Shown one piece after another: positions 26,831-37,317 of a DNA stretch of 64,000 nt. Under the pieces are notes generated by a model. The model did not search any database and was not told the DNA's origin. It saw only the letters and a list, made by a program, of their open reading frames with translations. Source of the stretch: Gammaproteobacteria bacterium. Its GTDB lineage: Bacteria; Pseudomonadota; Gammaproteobacteria; Burkholderiales; Burkholderiaceae_C. The first letter of the stretch is position 1. Each line of letters begins with the position of its first letter. Location: positions 1 to 64,000 of the forward strand of contig JAHIYE010000017.1 of NCBI GenBank assembly GCA_018815325.1, in the 5' to 3' direction. Made by a program: the position numbers and the translations under genes.

Positions 26831-28017
26831 AGCAGCGCGTCACCATTCTGGGCTCAACGGGTTCAATCGGCGTGAATACGCTCGATGTGCTGACCCGCCA
26901 TCCTGAGCGATTCGAGGTTTTTGCGCTGACAGCGGCCACGAAGGTAGAACTCATGCTGCAGCAGTGCGTGCAGTTCAAGCCGGCATTTGCCGTGATGGCG
27001 AGTGAGCCCCATGGCCAGGAACTGGCGCGCCAGCTGGCGGCGTTGGGGCTGGTGACGCAAGTCCTGAGTGGGGCAGCGGCACTCGCAGAAGTCGCTGCGC
27101 ACGAACAGATCGACATCGTGATGGCTGCCATCGTCGGTGCTGCCGGACTGGCACCTTGCCTGGCTGCGGCGCGTGCCGGCAAGCGCTTGCTGTTGGCCAA
27201 CAAGGAGGCGCTGGTGGTGGGGGGGGAGGTGTTCCTGCATGCGGTGGCGCAGGGGGGCGCGACGCTGCTGCCCATTGACAGCGAACATTCGGCGATCTTC
27301 CAGTCCCTGCCACACGACGCCGCTGCCTGGCCCGAGCAGGTGGACAAGATCATTCTGACCGCATCAGGCGGGCCGTTTCGAACACGCGACCCTAAGACGC
27401 TGCGCGAGGTGACGCCCGAACAAGCCTGCGCGCACCCGAACTGGGTGATGGGGCGCAAGATATCAGTGGACTCGGCCACCATGATGAACAAGGCCCTGGA
27501 GGTGATCGAGGCGCGTTACCTGTTTGGCCTGGCGCCCGAGCATCTGGAGGTGGTTATCCATCCGCAAAGCGTGATCCACTCCATGGTGCAGTACAAGGAC
27601 AACTCGGTGGTGGCGCAACTGGGCACACCGGACATGCGCGTGCCCATTGCCTACGGGCTGTCGTGGCCACATCGCATGACCTCCGGGGCGCAGGCGCTGG
27701 ACTTCCGGGCCATGGCTGACATGACCTTCGAATCGTTTGAAAATGGTGCTCACCGTGAGCGGTTTCCGGGTCTGGCGTTGGCGTGGGCTGTGTTGCAGGG
27801 CCCTCCGGGCAGCACCGCTGTGCTCAATGCGGCCAATGAAGAGGCTGTGCAAGCCTTTCTTGAAAAACGCATCCGTTTCGACCAGATTCACCAGGTGAAC
27901 ATCGAAACCCTGGAGACGACGGTTCCTTTGGCGCCTCATGCGCTGGAGGATTTGCTGGCACTGGATGCGCAATCCCGGGCGATGGCACAGCAAGTGGTCA
28001 AGCGCATAAGCGCTTGA
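26827..28017 (+). CDS. dxr: 1-deoxy-D-xylulose 5-phosphate reductoisomerase
   Basis: Dxr converts DXP to 2-C-methyl-D-erythritol 4-phosphate using NADPH, the committed step of the MEP isoprenoid pathway. The 396-residue protein shows the NADPH motif GSTGSIGVNTLDV, NKEALVVGGEVF, metal-binding DSEHSAIFQ, TASGGPFR and MGRKISVDSATMMNKALE. A run of eight G (27219-27226) falls in the VVGGE codons with the frame intact. It supplies precursors used by uppS upstream. It starts four bases inside cdsA. Confidence 0.97.
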   Translation: MKQRVTILGSTGSIGVNTLDVLTRHPERFEVFALTAATKVELMLQQCVQFKPAFAVMASEPHGQELARQLAALGLVTQVLSGAAALAEVAAHEQIDIVMAAIVGAAGLAPCLAAARAGKRLLLANKEALVVGGEVFLHAVAQGGATLLPIDSEHSAIFQSLPHDAAAWPEQVDKIILTASGGPFRTRDPKTLREVTPEQACAHPNWVMGRKISVDSATMMNKALEVIEARYLFGLAPEHLEVVIHPQSVIHSMVQYKDNSVVAQLGTPDMRVPIAYGLSWPHRMTSGAQALDFRAMADMTFESFENGAHRERFPGLALAWAVLQGPPGSTAVLNAANEEAVQAFLEKRIRFDQIHQVNIETLETTVPLAPHALEDLLALDAQSRAMAQQVVKRISA

Positions 28018-28035
28018 TGTGATGGAGTACCTCAG

Positions 28036-29394
28036 ATGCTGACGGTTCTTTCTTTCGTAGCAGCGCTTGGCTTGCTGATAGCTGTACACGAGTACGGTCA
28101 CTACCGCATGGCGAGAGCCTGCGGGGTCAAGGTGTTGCGATTTTCAATTGGGTTTGGCAAGACGCTGCTGCGCTGGCAGCCGAAGGGGTCATCAACCGAG
28201 TTTGTGATCGCGGCTTTCCCGCTGGGTGGCTACGTCAAGATGCTGGATGAGCGGGAGGCGCCGGTAGCGGCAACTGAGCGTCATCTCGCATTCAACACCC
28301 AGTCGCTCAGCGCTCGTGCGGCCATTGTGGCGGCGGGACCCTTGGCCAATCTGCTGCTGGCAGTACTGCTTTATTCGCTGGTGAACTGGGGCGGGGTGGA
28401 ACAACCCCGGGCGGTGCTTGCCAGCCCGCTGGCAGACTCGGTGGCGGCGCAGGCTGGCCTCCGGGGAGGTGAACTGGTCGAGCGGGCCGCCATCGACGGT
28501 GAGGCGCTTGAACCCGTTGTGTCCTTTGAAGATTTACGCTGGTTGCTCACGCAGGCTGCGTTGAACAATCAAAATGTTCGCCTGGAGGTCTCATCACCCG
28601 GGAGATCGCCGACAGAGTTGACGCTGGATCTGGCAAGCCTGGAGGCTGCCGATGCCGATGCGCAGTTGTTTCGCAAAATCGGTATTCTGGCGCCGTATTC
28701 GAGGCCTGTGCTGGGCCAGGTGATGGCTGGAGGTGCGGCGGAAAGGGCGGGTCTGCGTGAAGGCGATCTTGTATTGCGTACGGGCGCCACGCCAGTGGTG
28801 GATGCGCAGCAGTTGCGCAACTGGATTCGGACCTCCGTCCATGGAGGCGCGTCCGGAGCACAGACCTGGGACGTGGTGCGTGATGGGAAAAACCTGTCAG
28901 TGACGGTGACGCCCGAGGTGGTGGGGCAGGGTGAAGCATCCTATGGTCGTATTGCTGCTTATGTCGGTGGTGTGCCGGAATATGTGACCGTGCGCTATGG
29001 CCTGGTAGATGGCTTGTGGACAGGGGTGACGCGCACCTGGGATGTGTCCGTGCTGACGCTGCGCATGATGAGAAAAATGCTGGTTGGCGAGGCCTCGCTC
29101 AAAAACCTCAGTGGCCCGCTGACCATTGCGGACTATGCCGGCAAGTCGGCCAGCATGGGTATCAGCCAGTATCTGGTGTTTCTGGCGCTCATCAGCGTCA
29201 GCCTCGGTGTTCTGAACCTGTTGCCTCTACCGGTCCTCGATGGTGGGCACCTGATGTATTATCTTTGGGAGGGGCTGACCGGGAAGAGTGTGTCTGATGT
29301 GTGGATGGAGCGCTTGCAGCGCGGAGGTGTTGCCGTGCTGCTGCTCATGATGTCCATTGCCATCTTCAATGATTTGACCCGGCTCCTCGGCTAA
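28036..29394 (+). CDS. rseP: Site-2 intramembrane zinc metalloprotease RseP
   Basis: RseP cleaves anti-sigma factor RseA within the membrane in the envelope stress response and removes remnant signal peptides. The 452-residue protein has HEXXH as LLIAVHEYGHYRMARACGV in the first membrane segment, two central PDZ domains (around residues 115-195 and 210-290), and the third metal ligand in NLLPLPVLDGGHLMYY. It sits directly before bamA, as is usual. Confidence 0.95.
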   Translation: MLTVLSFVAALGLLIAVHEYGHYRMARACGVKVLRFSIGFGKTLLRWQPKGSSTEFVIAAFPLGGYVKMLDEREAPVAATERHLAFNTQSLSARAAIVAAGPLANLLLAVLLYSLVNWGGVEQPRAVLASPLADSVAAQAGLRGGELVERAAIDGEALEPVVSFEDLRWLLTQAALNNQNVRLEVSSPGRSPTELTLDLASLEAADADAQLFRKIGILAPYSRPVLGQVMAGGAAERAGLREGDLVLRTGATPVVDAQQLRNWIRTSVHGGASGAQTWDVVRDGKNLSVTVTPEVVGQGEASYGRIAAYVGGVPEYVTVRYGLVDGLWTGVTRTWDVSVLTLRMMRKMLVGEASLKNLSGPLTIADYAGKSASMGISQYLVFLALISVSLGVLNLLPLPVLDGGHLMYYLWEGLTGKSVSDVWMERLQRGGVAVLLLMMSIAIFNDLTRLLG

Positions 29395-29435
29395 CTTTTG
29401 GTACCGATGTCGTTACCGCTTTGACCTTCATAAAA

Positions 29436-31730
29436 ATGCAAAACAAACGTTTTCGCCTGCGTACCGCCGCATTTGTGTCCGCACTGGCTTTCGTGGTTCA
29501 TTCAGCCTGGGCTGTAGATCCCTTCAAGGTGCGGGACATCCGTGTAGAGGGCTTGCAGCGTGTGGAGCCTGGAACCATTTTTGCCTCCATGCCGGTCAGG
29601 GTCGGAGATACCTACAGCGACGAAATTGGGGCCTCTGCCATTCGATCCCTGTTCAGTCTGGGCTTGTTCAAGGATGTTCGCCTGGAGGTGAATGGGGATG
29701 TGCTGGTCGTGATCGTCGAGGAGCGTCCGACCGTGGCCAATGTCGAGTTTGTCGGGACAAAGGAGTTCGACAAGGAGGTACTCAAGAAGGCTCTGCGTGA
29801 TGTGGGCCTGACCGATGGGCGTCCTTATGACAAGGCCTTGGTTGACCGTGCCGAGCAGGAACTCAAGCGGCAGTACATCAATCGCAGTCTCTATTCCGCA
29901 GAAATCGTCACTACCGTGACGCCGATTGAGCGTAACCGCGTGAACCTGACCTTCAGCGTGACCGAAGGTGATGTCGCCAGGATCAAGGAAATTCGCATTG
30001 TGGGCAACAAGGTGTTCAGCGAGTCCACCTTGCGTGGTCTCTTTGACCTGGATACCGGTGGGGGCTGGCTCAACTGGTATACCAAGTCCGACCACTACTC
30101 TCGCGTCAAGCTCAATGCCGACCTGGAGACCATGCGCTCCTATTATCTGACGCGCGGTTATCTTGAGTTCAAGGTTGAGTCGACGCAGGTTGCGATCTCT
30201 CCGAACAAGAACGACATCAGCATCACGATCAATGTTTCCGAGGGCGCGCGCTATGTAGTGAGTGGCGTCAAGCTTGAGGGCAACTACCTAGGGCGGGACG
30301 AAGAGTTCAAAGCGCTGGTGACTATTCTGCCGGGGCAGCCCTATAACGCGGACCAGGTGGCTAACACCACCCAGGCCTTTACAGACTACTTCGGCAAGTT
30401 CGGCTATGCTTTTGCACAGGTGGAAGCCATACCCTCCATTGATCGGGAGACCAATCGTGTCTCACTGGTGTTGCAGGGGAATCCCTCACGGCGCGCCTAT
30501 GTGCGCAGAATCAATGTCACGGGCAACACGCGTACACGGGATGAGGTGGTGCGCCGCGAACTGCGTCAACTGGAGTCGTCCTGGTATGACGGTGACAAGA
30601 TCAAACTCTCTCGCACCCGGGTGGAGCGGTTGGCGTATTTCACGGATGTAAATATCGAAACTCAGGAAGTTCCCGGCGCCCCCGACCAAGTTGATCTGAC
30701 ACTTCATGTGGCAGAGCGCCCAACCGGTATGGTCACCCTGGGGGCTGGATTTTCATCTTCCGATGGCCTGGGGCTCACTTTTGGTATTCGCCAGGAAAAT
30801 GCATTCGGCTCGGGCAATTCTCTTGGGGTTCAGGTTAATACCAGCAAGATTAATCGCACACTCGTCTTCAGTACGACGGACCCCTATTTCACACCAGATG
30901 GTGTGTCGCGGACTCTGGATGTTTACCAGCGAACGTCCAACCCATATGTTGATGTGGACAGCTACAAACTAATCACCAAAGGGGCGAGCATCAGATTCGG
31001 TGTGCCATTTACCGAACGAGATACGGTCTACCTTGGGGCTGGTATCGAGGGTACAGAGATCGTTCCGGGTACCAATTTGCCAGCGGCCTATCAGGACTAT
31101 GCCAACCAGTTCGGCTATACCAGTTCCACCGTGCCGTTAACCATCGGGTGGGCACGTGACAACCGTGACAGCGCACTGGCGCCTACCCGTGGCAATTACC
31201 AGCGTGCCAATGCCGAGTGGGGCGTGGCGGGTGATGCGCGTTATATCCGTAGTAGCTACCAGTATCAACATTACTACCCGTTCAGCAAGAAGTACACAGG
31301 CGCGTTCAATGGTGAAATTGGACTGGGTAAGGGGCTGGGAGGGCGGGCGTACCCCTTGTTCAAGAATTACTATGCGGGGGGGCTGGGCTCTGTGCGGGGC
31401 TTTCAGCAGTCCAGTCTGGGTCCGCGTGATGCAACAACAGATGGTGTCTTGGGCGGCACCAAGAAGGTCAATCTCAACTTTGAGTTGCTGACGCCTTTCC
31501 CGGGTGCGGGTAACGATCGCACCTTGCGCGCCTATACCTTCTTTGACATCGGCAACGTTTATGGTGAAAACGAGAACTTCACTACGGCTACCCTGCGCTC
31601 GTCTGTCGGGGTGGGCATCAGCTGGATCTCGCCGATGGGACCTTTGCGACTGGCATTTGCCAAACCTATTCGTAAACTCGATGGCGATAGAATCCAGTCT
31701 ATTCAATTTCAAATCGGAACCGTTTTCTAA
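29436..31730 (+). CDS. bamA: Outer membrane assembly factor BamA
   Basis: BamA inserts beta-barrel proteins into the outer membrane. The 764-residue precursor has a signal peptide ending at HSAWA (about residue 26), five POTRA repeats to about residue 425, and a C-terminal 16-stranded barrel with the lid motif GSVRGFQQSSLGPRD and a terminal Phe. ATG 29436 is preferred over TTG 29421 because it begins a clean signal peptide. The stop overlaps the skp start (TAATG). Confidence 0.97.
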   Translation: MQNKRFRLRTAAFVSALAFVVHSAWAVDPFKVRDIRVEGLQRVEPGTIFASMPVRVGDTYSDEIGASAIRSLFSLGLFKDVRLEVNGDVLVVIVEERPTVANVEFVGTKEFDKEVLKKALRDVGLTDGRPYDKALVDRAEQELKRQYINRSLYSAEIVTTVTPIERNRVNLTFSVTEGDVARIKEIRIVGNKVFSESTLRGLFDLDTGGGWLNWYTKSDHYSRVKLNADLETMRSYYLTRGYLEFKVESTQVAISPNKNDISITINVSEGARYVVSGVKLEGNYLGRDEEFKALVTILPGQPYNADQVANTTQAFTDYFGKFGYAFAQVEAIPSIDRETNRVSLVLQGNPSRRAYVRRINVTGNTRTRDEVVRRELRQLESSWYDGDKIKLSRTRVERLAYFTDVNIETQEVPGAPDQVDLTLHVAERPTGMVTLGAGFSSSDGLGLTFGIRQENAFGSGNSLGVQVNTSKINRTLVFSTTDPYFTPDGVSRTLDVYQRTSNPYVDVDSYKLITKGASIRFGVPFTERDTVYLGAGIEGTEIVPGTNLPAAYQDYANQFGYTSSTVPLTIGWARDNRDSALAPTRGNYQRANAEWGVAGDARYIRSSYQYQHYYPFSKKYTGAFNGEIGLGKGLGGRAYPLFKNYYAGGLGSVRGFQQSSLGPRDATTDGVLGGTKKVNLNFELLTPFPGAGNDRTLRAYTFFDIGNVYGENENFTTATLRSSVGVGISWISPMGPLRLAFAKPIRKLDGDRIQSIQFQIGTVF

Positions 31731-32263
31731 TGAAGTATTTTTCTCGTCAGAACTGTGCCGGTCTGCTGTTGGCTTTCCTGGCGTTTGCCTTGCCTGCCCA
31801 CGCAGAGGAATTCAAGATCGGTTTTGTGAACATCGACCGCATCCTGAAAGAGCCCAACACCTCCAAGGCCGCCCAGGCCAAGCTCGTACAGGAGTTTGCC
31901 AAGCGCGAAAAGGAACTGGCTGACCAGGGGGCTGCTCTGAAAGCCATCGCGGACAAGTTCGAGCGTGATGCGCCAACCTTGTCCGAATCCCAGCGCAATA
32001 CGCGACAGAAGCAGTTCGTGGAGCAAGACCGTGATTTTCAGCGCAAGCGCCGTGAGTTCCAGGAGGACCTCAATGCCCGCAAGAATGAGGAATTGCAGCA
32101 GGTACTGGAGCGGGCCAACCGCGTGATCCGGCAGTTCGCCGAGTCCGAGAAATTCGACGTGATCCTGCAGGAAGCCGTCTATATCAATGCCAAGCATGAC
32201 GTCACCGACAAGGTGATCAAGCTGCTGAATGCCGCTTCGGTCAATAACGCCGGCACCAAGTAA
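31730..32263 (+). CDS. skp: Periplasmic chaperone Skp (OmpH)
   Basis: Skp keeps unfolded outer-membrane proteins soluble in the periplasm and hands them to BamA. The 177-residue protein has a signal peptide ending near LPAHA, then KIGFVNIDRILKEP and long charged coiled-coil helices, as expected. It overlaps the bamA stop by one base and lies three bases before lpxD. Confidence 0.93.
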   Translation: MKYFSRQNCAGLLLAFLAFALPAHAEEFKIGFVNIDRILKEPNTSKAAQAKLVQEFAKREKELADQGAALKAIADKFERDAPTLSESQRNTRQKQFVEQDRDFQRKRREFQEDLNARKNEELQQVLERANRVIRQFAESEKFDVILQEAVYINAKHDVTDKVIKLLNAASVNNAGTK

Positions 32264-32266
32264 CTG

Positions 32267-33274
32267 GTGAGTGCAAAGGCAGGCGATGTGACTCTCCGAC
32301 TTGGCGCCATTCTTGACGCGCTCGGAGGTGAGTTGCATGGCAGTCCTGATTTGCCAATCGATGGCCTCGCGCCCCTGGAGTCTGCCGAATCAGGAGATCT
32401 GAGCTTCCTGAGTCATCCCAAATACCAGTCACTACTCTCGGCATCACGCGCAGGCTGCGTGATTGTCAGCCCCCAAATGAAGGCTGTGGCCCAGGCACGG
32501 GGCGCCTGTATCGTGGTGGATCAGCCCTATCTGTATTTCGCACGGGTGACACAACTCTGGAAAAGGCGGATTGCGCCGTCGGAGCGTGCGCGCATCCATG
32601 CCAGCGCCATGATCGAAGAGGGCGCGACCATTCATCCAGAGGCCAGCATTGGCCCCCTGTGCGTGGTGGAGCGGGGGGCATGCATTGGCGCAGGCACAAT
32701 ATTGAAGTCACGCGTCACCGTGGGTGAGGATTGTGTCATCGGCGAGCGCTGCATTCTGCATGCTGGTGTGGTGATCGGCGCGGACGGTTTCGGATTTGCA
32801 CCGAATGAGGGAGCCTGGGAGAAAATCGAACAACTGGGAGCGGTGCGTATCGGCAACGATGTCGAAATCGGCGCCAATACCTGTATCGATCGCGGCGCCT
32901 TGCAGGACACGGTGATTGAAGATGGTGTCAAGCTGGATAACCTGATCCAGGTGGGACACAACGTGCGCATTGGCAAGCACACAGCCATGGCCGGCTGTGT
33001 GGGCATTGCGGGCAGCGCGGTTATCGGCGCACATTGCACCGTGGGCGGTGGCGCCGTGATTCTGGGACATCTTACGGTGGCTGACCATGTCAACATTTCC
33101 GCCGCCTCGGTCGTGACGCGTTCCATTTTGAAACCAGGGCACTACACTGGTATGTTCCCCATCGACGACAATGCATCCTGGGAAAAAAATGCTGCCACGC
33201 TGAGGCAGCTCCACACGCTGCGTGATCGCATCCGTGCATTGGAGAATACGATCAAAACCGAGAAAAAATCATGA
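32267..33274 (+). CDS. lpxD: UDP-3-O-(3-hydroxyacyl)glucosamine N-acyltransferase
   Basis: LpxD adds the second hydroxyacyl chain in lipid A synthesis. The 335-residue protein has an N-terminal uridine-binding domain ([19 protein letters not shown]), many left-handed beta-helix hexapeptides, and the catalytic His in [20 protein letters not shown]. Translation starts at GTG 32267, three bases after the skp stop. The stop overlaps fabZ by four bases. Confidence 0.96.
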   Translation: MSAKAGDVTLRLGAILDALGGELHGSPDLPIDGLAPLESAESGDLSFLSHPKYQSLLSASRAGCVIVSPQMKAVAQARGACIVVDQPYLYFARVTQLWKRRIAPSERARIHASAMIEEGATIHPEASIGPLCVVERGACIGAGTILKSRVTVGEDCVIGERCILHAGVVIGADGFGFAPNEGAWEKIEQLGAVRIGNDVEIGANTCIDRGALQDTVIEDGVKLDNLIQVGHNVRIGKHTAMAGCVGIAGSAVIGAHCTVGGGAVILGHLTVADHVNISAASVVTRSILKPGHYTGMFPIDDNASWEKNAATLRQLHTLRDRIRALENTIKTEKKS

Positions 33275-33711
33275 TGGACATTCACCAAATCCTCAAGCAA
33301 CTGCCGCACCGTTACCCCATTCTGCTGGTGGATCGTGTGCTGGAGGTGGAAAAAGGCAAGCGCATCAAGGCGCTGAAAAACGTCACCATTAATGAACCCT
33401 TCTTCAACGGGCATTTCCCGCACCGTCCCGTGATGCCTGGCGTACTGATGCTCGAGGCGCTGGCACAAGCCGCAGCCTTGCTGGCATTCGATACCCTCGG
33501 CGTGGTACCGGACGACAAGACGGTGTATTACTTTGCCGGCATCGATGCCGCGCGCTTCAAGCGGCCGGTTGAGCCGGGCGATCAGCTGACGCTGGACGTC
33601 GAGCTGGACCGCATGAAAGCCGGCATTTTCAAGTTCAAGGCCCGTGCCAGCGTGGGGAGTGAGCTCGCGGTGGAGGCCGAGCTCATGTGCACCATGCGCA
33701 CCATCGCCTGA
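33271..33711 (+). CDS. fabZ: 3-hydroxyacyl-[acyl-carrier-protein] dehydratase FabZ
   Basis: FabZ dehydrates 3-hydroxyacyl-ACP in fatty-acid elongation and competes with LpxA and LpxD for the same substrates. The 146-residue hot-dog protein has [15 protein letters not shown] and the catalytic His and Glu in [20 protein letters not shown]. Start ATG 33271 (or 33274) overlaps the lpxD stop. Confidence 0.97.
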   Translation: MMDIHQILKQLPHRYPILLVDRVLEVEKGKRIKALKNVTINEPFFNGHFPHRPVMPGVLMLEALAQAAALLAFDTLGVVPDDKTVYYFAGIDAARFKRPVEPGDQLTLDVELDRMKAGIFKFKARASVGSELAVEAELMCTMRTIA

Positions 33712-33728
33712 TCTCTGGAAGCTTCAGC

Positions 33729-34523
33729 GTGACGCATATTCATCCTACTGCCATTGTTGACCCACAGGCTGAACTTGATGCCTCCGTAACGGTTGGACCT
33801 TATACGGTGATCGGCCCGCATGTGAAGGTGAGGGCGGGTACCCATATCGGCCCGCATTGCGTTATCGAAGGTCATACCACCATCGGGCGCGATAACCGCA
33901 TCATGCAGTTCAACTCGCTGGGTGCCATTCCGCAGGACAAGAAGTATGCGGGCGAGCCCTGCGAACTCGTCATAGGAGACCGCAACACGATCCGTGAGTT
34001 CTGTACCTTCAACATCGGATCACCCGGCGACCTGGGGGTGACGACTCTGGGCGATGACAACTGGATCATGGCTTATGTTCATCTGGCCCATGACTGCACC
34101 GTAGGCAACAATACTATTTTTGCGAACAACACCCAACTGGCGGGCCATGTGCATGTCGGCGACTGGGTGATCCTGGGCGGCTTCACAGTGGTGCACCAGT
34201 TTGTCCGGATCGGGGCCCACAGCATGACGGCCATGTGCTCCCTGTTGTTTGCCGATCTGCCGCCATTCGTGATGTGCCAGGGGCAGCCTGCACAGGCGCG
34301 CTCCATGAATTTCGAAGGACTACGTCGCCGGGGCTTTTCTGCCGATCGCATTGCAGCGGTCAAGGCCATGCACAAGGCGCTGTACCGGGACGGCTTGACG
34401 CTGGATCAGGCGCGTGAGCAGATTGCGGATTTGACGAAGAAGCACCCTGACGCAGAACCGGATGTCGCGATGATGCAGTCTTTTCTGGAGGCGAACTCGC
34501 CACAGCGCGGGATTGTCAGATAA
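33729..34523 (+). CDS. lpxA: Acyl-ACP--UDP-N-acetylglucosamine O-acyltransferase
   Basis: LpxA catalyses the first step of lipid A synthesis. The 264-residue protein is a left-handed beta-helix with the catalytic His in [17 protein letters not shown] and the C-terminal helical part. GTG 33729 places [14 protein letters not shown] at the start, which matches the family; the longer frame overlaps fabZ and is rejected. Confidence 0.96.
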   Translation: MTHIHPTAIVDPQAELDASVTVGPYTVIGPHVKVRAGTHIGPHCVIEGHTTIGRDNRIMQFNSLGAIPQDKKYAGEPCELVIGDRNTIREFCTFNIGSPGDLGVTTLGDDNWIMAYVHLAHDCTVGNNTIFANNTQLAGHVHVGDWVILGGFTVVHQFVRIGAHSMTAMCSLLFADLPPFVMCQGQPAQARSMNFEGLRRRGFSADRIAAVKAMHKALYRDGLTLDQAREQIADLTKKHPDAEPDVAMMQSFLEANSPQRGIVR

Positions 34524-34594
34524 GAGGGCCCCTTGGGCTCGGTCCTCGCATGTTCGATTTCAGCTGCAGACGCCCCAGAGCCTGAACGGTATTT

Positions 34595-35734
34595 ATGTCA
34601 TCACACACAATTGCCATGGTGGCGGGAGAAACCTCGGGTGATCTGCTGGCCGGTTTATTGCTGGATGGCCTAAGGGCGCGTTGGCCCGATTTGCGTACCA
34701 TGGGCATTGGTGGTCCCCAGATGATTCGCCGTGGCTTCGATGCCTGGTGGCCCAGCGACAAGCTGGCCGTTCGCGGCTATGTGGAGGTGCTGCGGCATTA
34801 CCGCGAAATCGTCGGAATTCGCAAGCTGCTGGCTGAGCGCTTGCTGATCCAGAAGCCAGAGGTGTTCATTGGCGTGGATGCGCCTGATTTCAATCTGGAC
34901 CTGGAAGCGCGGCTCAAGTCTCAGGGTATCAAGACAGTGCATTTTGTCAGCCCGTCGGTGTGGGCTTGGCGCGCTGAACGGGTCGAGAAAATCCGGCGCA
35001 GCGTGGACCATGTGCTGTGCATCTTTCCTTTTGAGGTGGATTTGCTGGCTCAACAGGGGATAGAGGCTACCTACGTAGGCCACCCGCTGGCCAATGTGAT
35101 TCCGATGGTGCCTGACAAGGCCGCAGCCCGGGCATCTCTGGGCTTGGGGCCGGAAGATCGGGTGGTGTCTATCTTGCCCGGCAGCCGCAAGTCAGAAATT
35201 CAATACCTTGCGCGCCGATTTTTTGAGGCTGCAGCCCTTGTCCATAATGCGCAGCCTGCTATTAAATTTATAGTTCCCGCGGTACCTTTGCTGCTTGAGG
35301 CGATTGAACGTGCAGCCCGCGAGGCAGGGATGGCCGAGGCAGTGCAGATCGTCACCGGGCAGTCCCACCAGGTGCTGGCCGCTTGCGATGTGACGCTGAT
35401 CGCCAGCGGCACGGCTACGCTGGAAGCGGCGCTGTTCAAGCGTCCCATGGTGATTGCCTACAACATGAACTGGTTGTCCTGGCAGATCATGCGACGCAAG
35501 AAGCTGCAGCCCTGGGTAGGTTTGCCCAATATCCTGTGCCAGGATTTTGTGGTGCCCGAGTTGTTGCAGGATGCGGCCACGCCGCAAGCGCTGGCGCAGG
35601 CAGTCCTTGCCTGGCTGGCTGCACCTGAGAAAATAGCCTCTTTGCAACAAAGATTCACCTCGCTGCACCATGAGCTGCGGCGCGATACCGCACAACTGGC
35701 GACCGATGCGATCGAAAAAGTTCTTCATGGCTGA
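34595..35734 (+). CDS. lpxB: Lipid-A-disaccharide synthase
   Basis: LpxB joins UDP-2,3-diacylglucosamine and lipid X into the lipid A disaccharide. The 379-residue GT19 protein begins with [20 protein letters not shown] and contains [15 protein letters not shown] and [17 protein letters not shown] short dispersed repeat (35258-35273) lies within the coding sequence where it encodes PAIKFIVP. It begins 71 bases after lpxA and overlaps rnhB by eight bases. Confidence 0.96.
   Translation: MSSHTIAMVAGETSGDLLAGLLLDGLRARWPDLRTMGIGGPQMIRRGFDAWWPSDKLAVRGYVEVLRHYREIVGIRKLLAERLLIQKPEVFIGVDAPDFNLDLEARLKSQGIKTVHFVSPSVWAWRAERVEKIRRSVDHVLCIFPFEVDLLAQQGIEATYVGHPLANVIPMVPDKAAARASLGLGPEDRVVSILPGSRKSEIQYLARRFFEAAALVHNAQPAIKFIVPAVPLLLEAIERAAREAGMAEAVQIVTGQSHQVLAACDVTLIASGTATLEAALFKRPMVIAYNMNWLSWQIMRRKKLQPWVGLPNILCQDFVVPELLQDAATPQALAQAVLAWLAAPEKIASLQQRFTSLHHELRRDTAQLATDAIEKVLHG
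35258..35274. repeat. Dispersed hairpin repeat, copy 6 (inside lpxB)
   Basis: CTAT and ATAG arms within GCTATTAAATTTATAGT. It is weaker than other copies. It encodes AIKFIV in a conserved beta strand. Confidence 0.35.
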
Positions 35735-36323
35735 ACAGGCCTCCCTGATGTGGGATATCCCGGGTCTGATCGCGGGGGTGGATGAGGCCGGCCGCGGGCC
35801 GCTGGCAGGCCCGGTGGTGGCTGCAGCGGTCATCCTGGACGATAAGAACCCGATACGGGGGCTGGCTGACTCCAAGAAGCTCACGGCGCTCAGGCGCGAG
35901 AAGCTGTTTGATGAAATCCGCGCCAAGGCCTTGTGCTGCTCGATTGCCGAGGCCAGTGTGGAGGAGATTGACCGTCTCAACATCCTCCAGGCCACCATGC
36001 TCGCCATGCGGCGTGCCGTGCTGGGCTTGCGGCTCAAGCCGACCAAGGTGCTGGTGGACGGCAATCGCATTCCTACCCTGGAGGTTCTGGCCGAGGCCAT
36101 CGTCAAAGGGGATTCCCTGGTGCCTGCGATATCCGCGGCCTCGATTTTGGCCAAAGTGCATCGTGACCGCTGGTGTGTGGAGGTGGATGCCCTTTTCCCT
36201 CAGTACGGCTTTGCCGGGCACAAAGGCTATGGCACCAGCGAGCACATGGCCGCCTTGCGCGAGTTTGGTGCCTGCCCTCATCATCGAAAGACTTTCAGTC
36301 CGGTGGCCGAGGTGTTGCGGTGA
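35727..36323 (+). CDS. rnhB: Ribonuclease HII
   Basis: RNase HII removes ribonucleotides and RNA from RNA:DNA duplexes. The 198-residue protein shows the acidic active site in [20 protein letters not shown], then [14 protein letters not shown] and the later IPALLAKVHRD-like segment ([18 protein letters not shown]). ATG 35727 lies inside the end of lpxB. Confidence 0.96.
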   Translation: MAEQASLMWDIPGLIAGVDEAGRGPLAGPVVAAAVILDDKNPIRGLADSKKLTALRREKLFDEIRAKALCCSIAEASVEEIDRLNILQATMLAMRRAVLGLRLKPTKVLVDGNRIPTLEVLAEAIVKGDSLVPAISAASILAKVHRDRWCVEVDALFPQYGFAGHKGYGTSEHMAALREFGACPHHRKTFSPVAEVLR

Positions 36324-37141
36324 GCGAGACGGGGATCAACCGGATCACATCGCGCGATAACGCGTTCATCAAGGACTTGCGCCGGCTCTCGCATGACAAC
36401 ACGGCCTACCGCAAGCAGGGGCGCTTCTGGGTCGAGGGCGACCACCTCTGCCGTGCTGCACTGGAGCGTGGCCAAAAACCCGTGGTGGCGGTGTTTTCGA
36501 AGTCATTTGAGGTGCAGGCCCTTGGTAAATGGACACAATTTGCCAGCAAAAGTATCGTGATTCCGGATTCGATGTTCCTGGATATCAGTGGACTGGAGTC
36601 GTCCGCGCAAATGCAAATGGGCTTTGTGTTCGAGTTGCCCCAGGTCATGGAGCTGCAACCGGGCGTGGCCTCGGTCATTCTGGACCGGGTGCAGGATGCC
36701 GGCAACGTCGGCTCCATCCTGCGCAGTGCCGCGGCCTTCGGCTTTCGTCAGGTGATCGCGCTCAAGGGCACGGCAGCCCTGTGGAGCCCCAAAGTGCTGC
36801 GCGCCGGCATGGGGGCCCATTTCGGCCTGCACCTGGTCGAAGCCGTGACGCTGGAGGCCTTGCAGGCGCTAAAAATTCCCATTGTGGTGACCAGTTCTCA
36901 CCAGGGGCTGTTGCTGCAGGAGCAGTCCCTGCCCATGCCCTGTGCCTGGGCCCTGGGGCACGAAGGGCAGGGGGTGTGTGACGAACTGCTGGCGCGTGCA
37001 GGTCTGTCGGTCCGGATCGGGCAGCCTGGGGGGGAGGAGTCGCTCAACGTGGCCGCCGCTGCAGCGATTTGCCTGCATGCCAGTTCTCTGGTGCGGCAAC
37101 TGGAGCCCCCTGCGGCGACAGGCCACGTGGGACAAAAATAG
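36320..37141 (+). CDS. TrmH/SpoU family RNA 2'-O-methyltransferase
   Basis: A 273-residue SPOUT enzyme that methylates ribose in rRNA or tRNA. It has an N-terminal substrate-binding domain (residues ~1-100) and the SPOUT knot with [29 protein letters not shown] and [16 protein letters not shown]-like motifs (here [16 protein letters not shown]). GTG 36320 overlaps the rnhB stop by four bases. The target nucleotide cannot be told from sequence. Confidence 0.9.
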   Translation: MSETGINRITSRDNAFIKDLRRLSHDNTAYRKQGRFWVEGDHLCRAALERGQKPVVAVFSKSFEVQALGKWTQFASKSIVIPDSMFLDISGLESSAQMQMGFVFELPQVMELQPGVASVILDRVQDAGNVGSILRSAAAFGFRQVIALKGTAALWSPKVLRAGMGAHFGLHLVEAVTLEALQALKIPIVVTSSHQGLLLQEQSLPMPCAWALGHEGQGVCDELLARAGLSVRIGQPGGEESLNVAAAAAICLHASSLVRQLEPPAATGHVGQK

Positions 37142-37164
37142 TCGGGTCAGCCTCGGATTGAGGC

Positions 37165-37193
37165 CTGTCGATGGGCTTGCCCTCGGCTATAAT
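37165..37193 (+). promoter_or_regulatory. Promoter for carAB
   Basis: A perfect TATAAT (37188-37193) with a weak -35 (CTGTCG at 37165-37170, 17-bp spacing) starts a leader of about 117 bases before carA. Confidence 0.5.
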
Positions 37194-37218
37194 GAGAGGC
37201 TATTCAGAAAACAGCTTC

Positions 37219-37290
37219 GCCCAAGCACATTTCAAGCCAAAACCCCTTCCAAAAGCGCAGCCAGGAACCGTTTCTTGTGGATGCTTGGGC
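37219..37290 (+). promoter_or_regulatory. Structured carA leader
   Basis: GCCCAAGCA (37219-37227) and TGCTTGGGC (37282-37290) are perfect 9-bp complements enclosing about 54 bases that contain a smaller TTCC/GGAA pairing. The closing stem ends 27 bases before the carA GTG. This could be a regulatory RNA fold; I know of no named family it matches. Confidence 0.4.
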
Positions 37291-37317
37291 CTACCCGTAA
37301 CCAACCCGGAGAACCCA

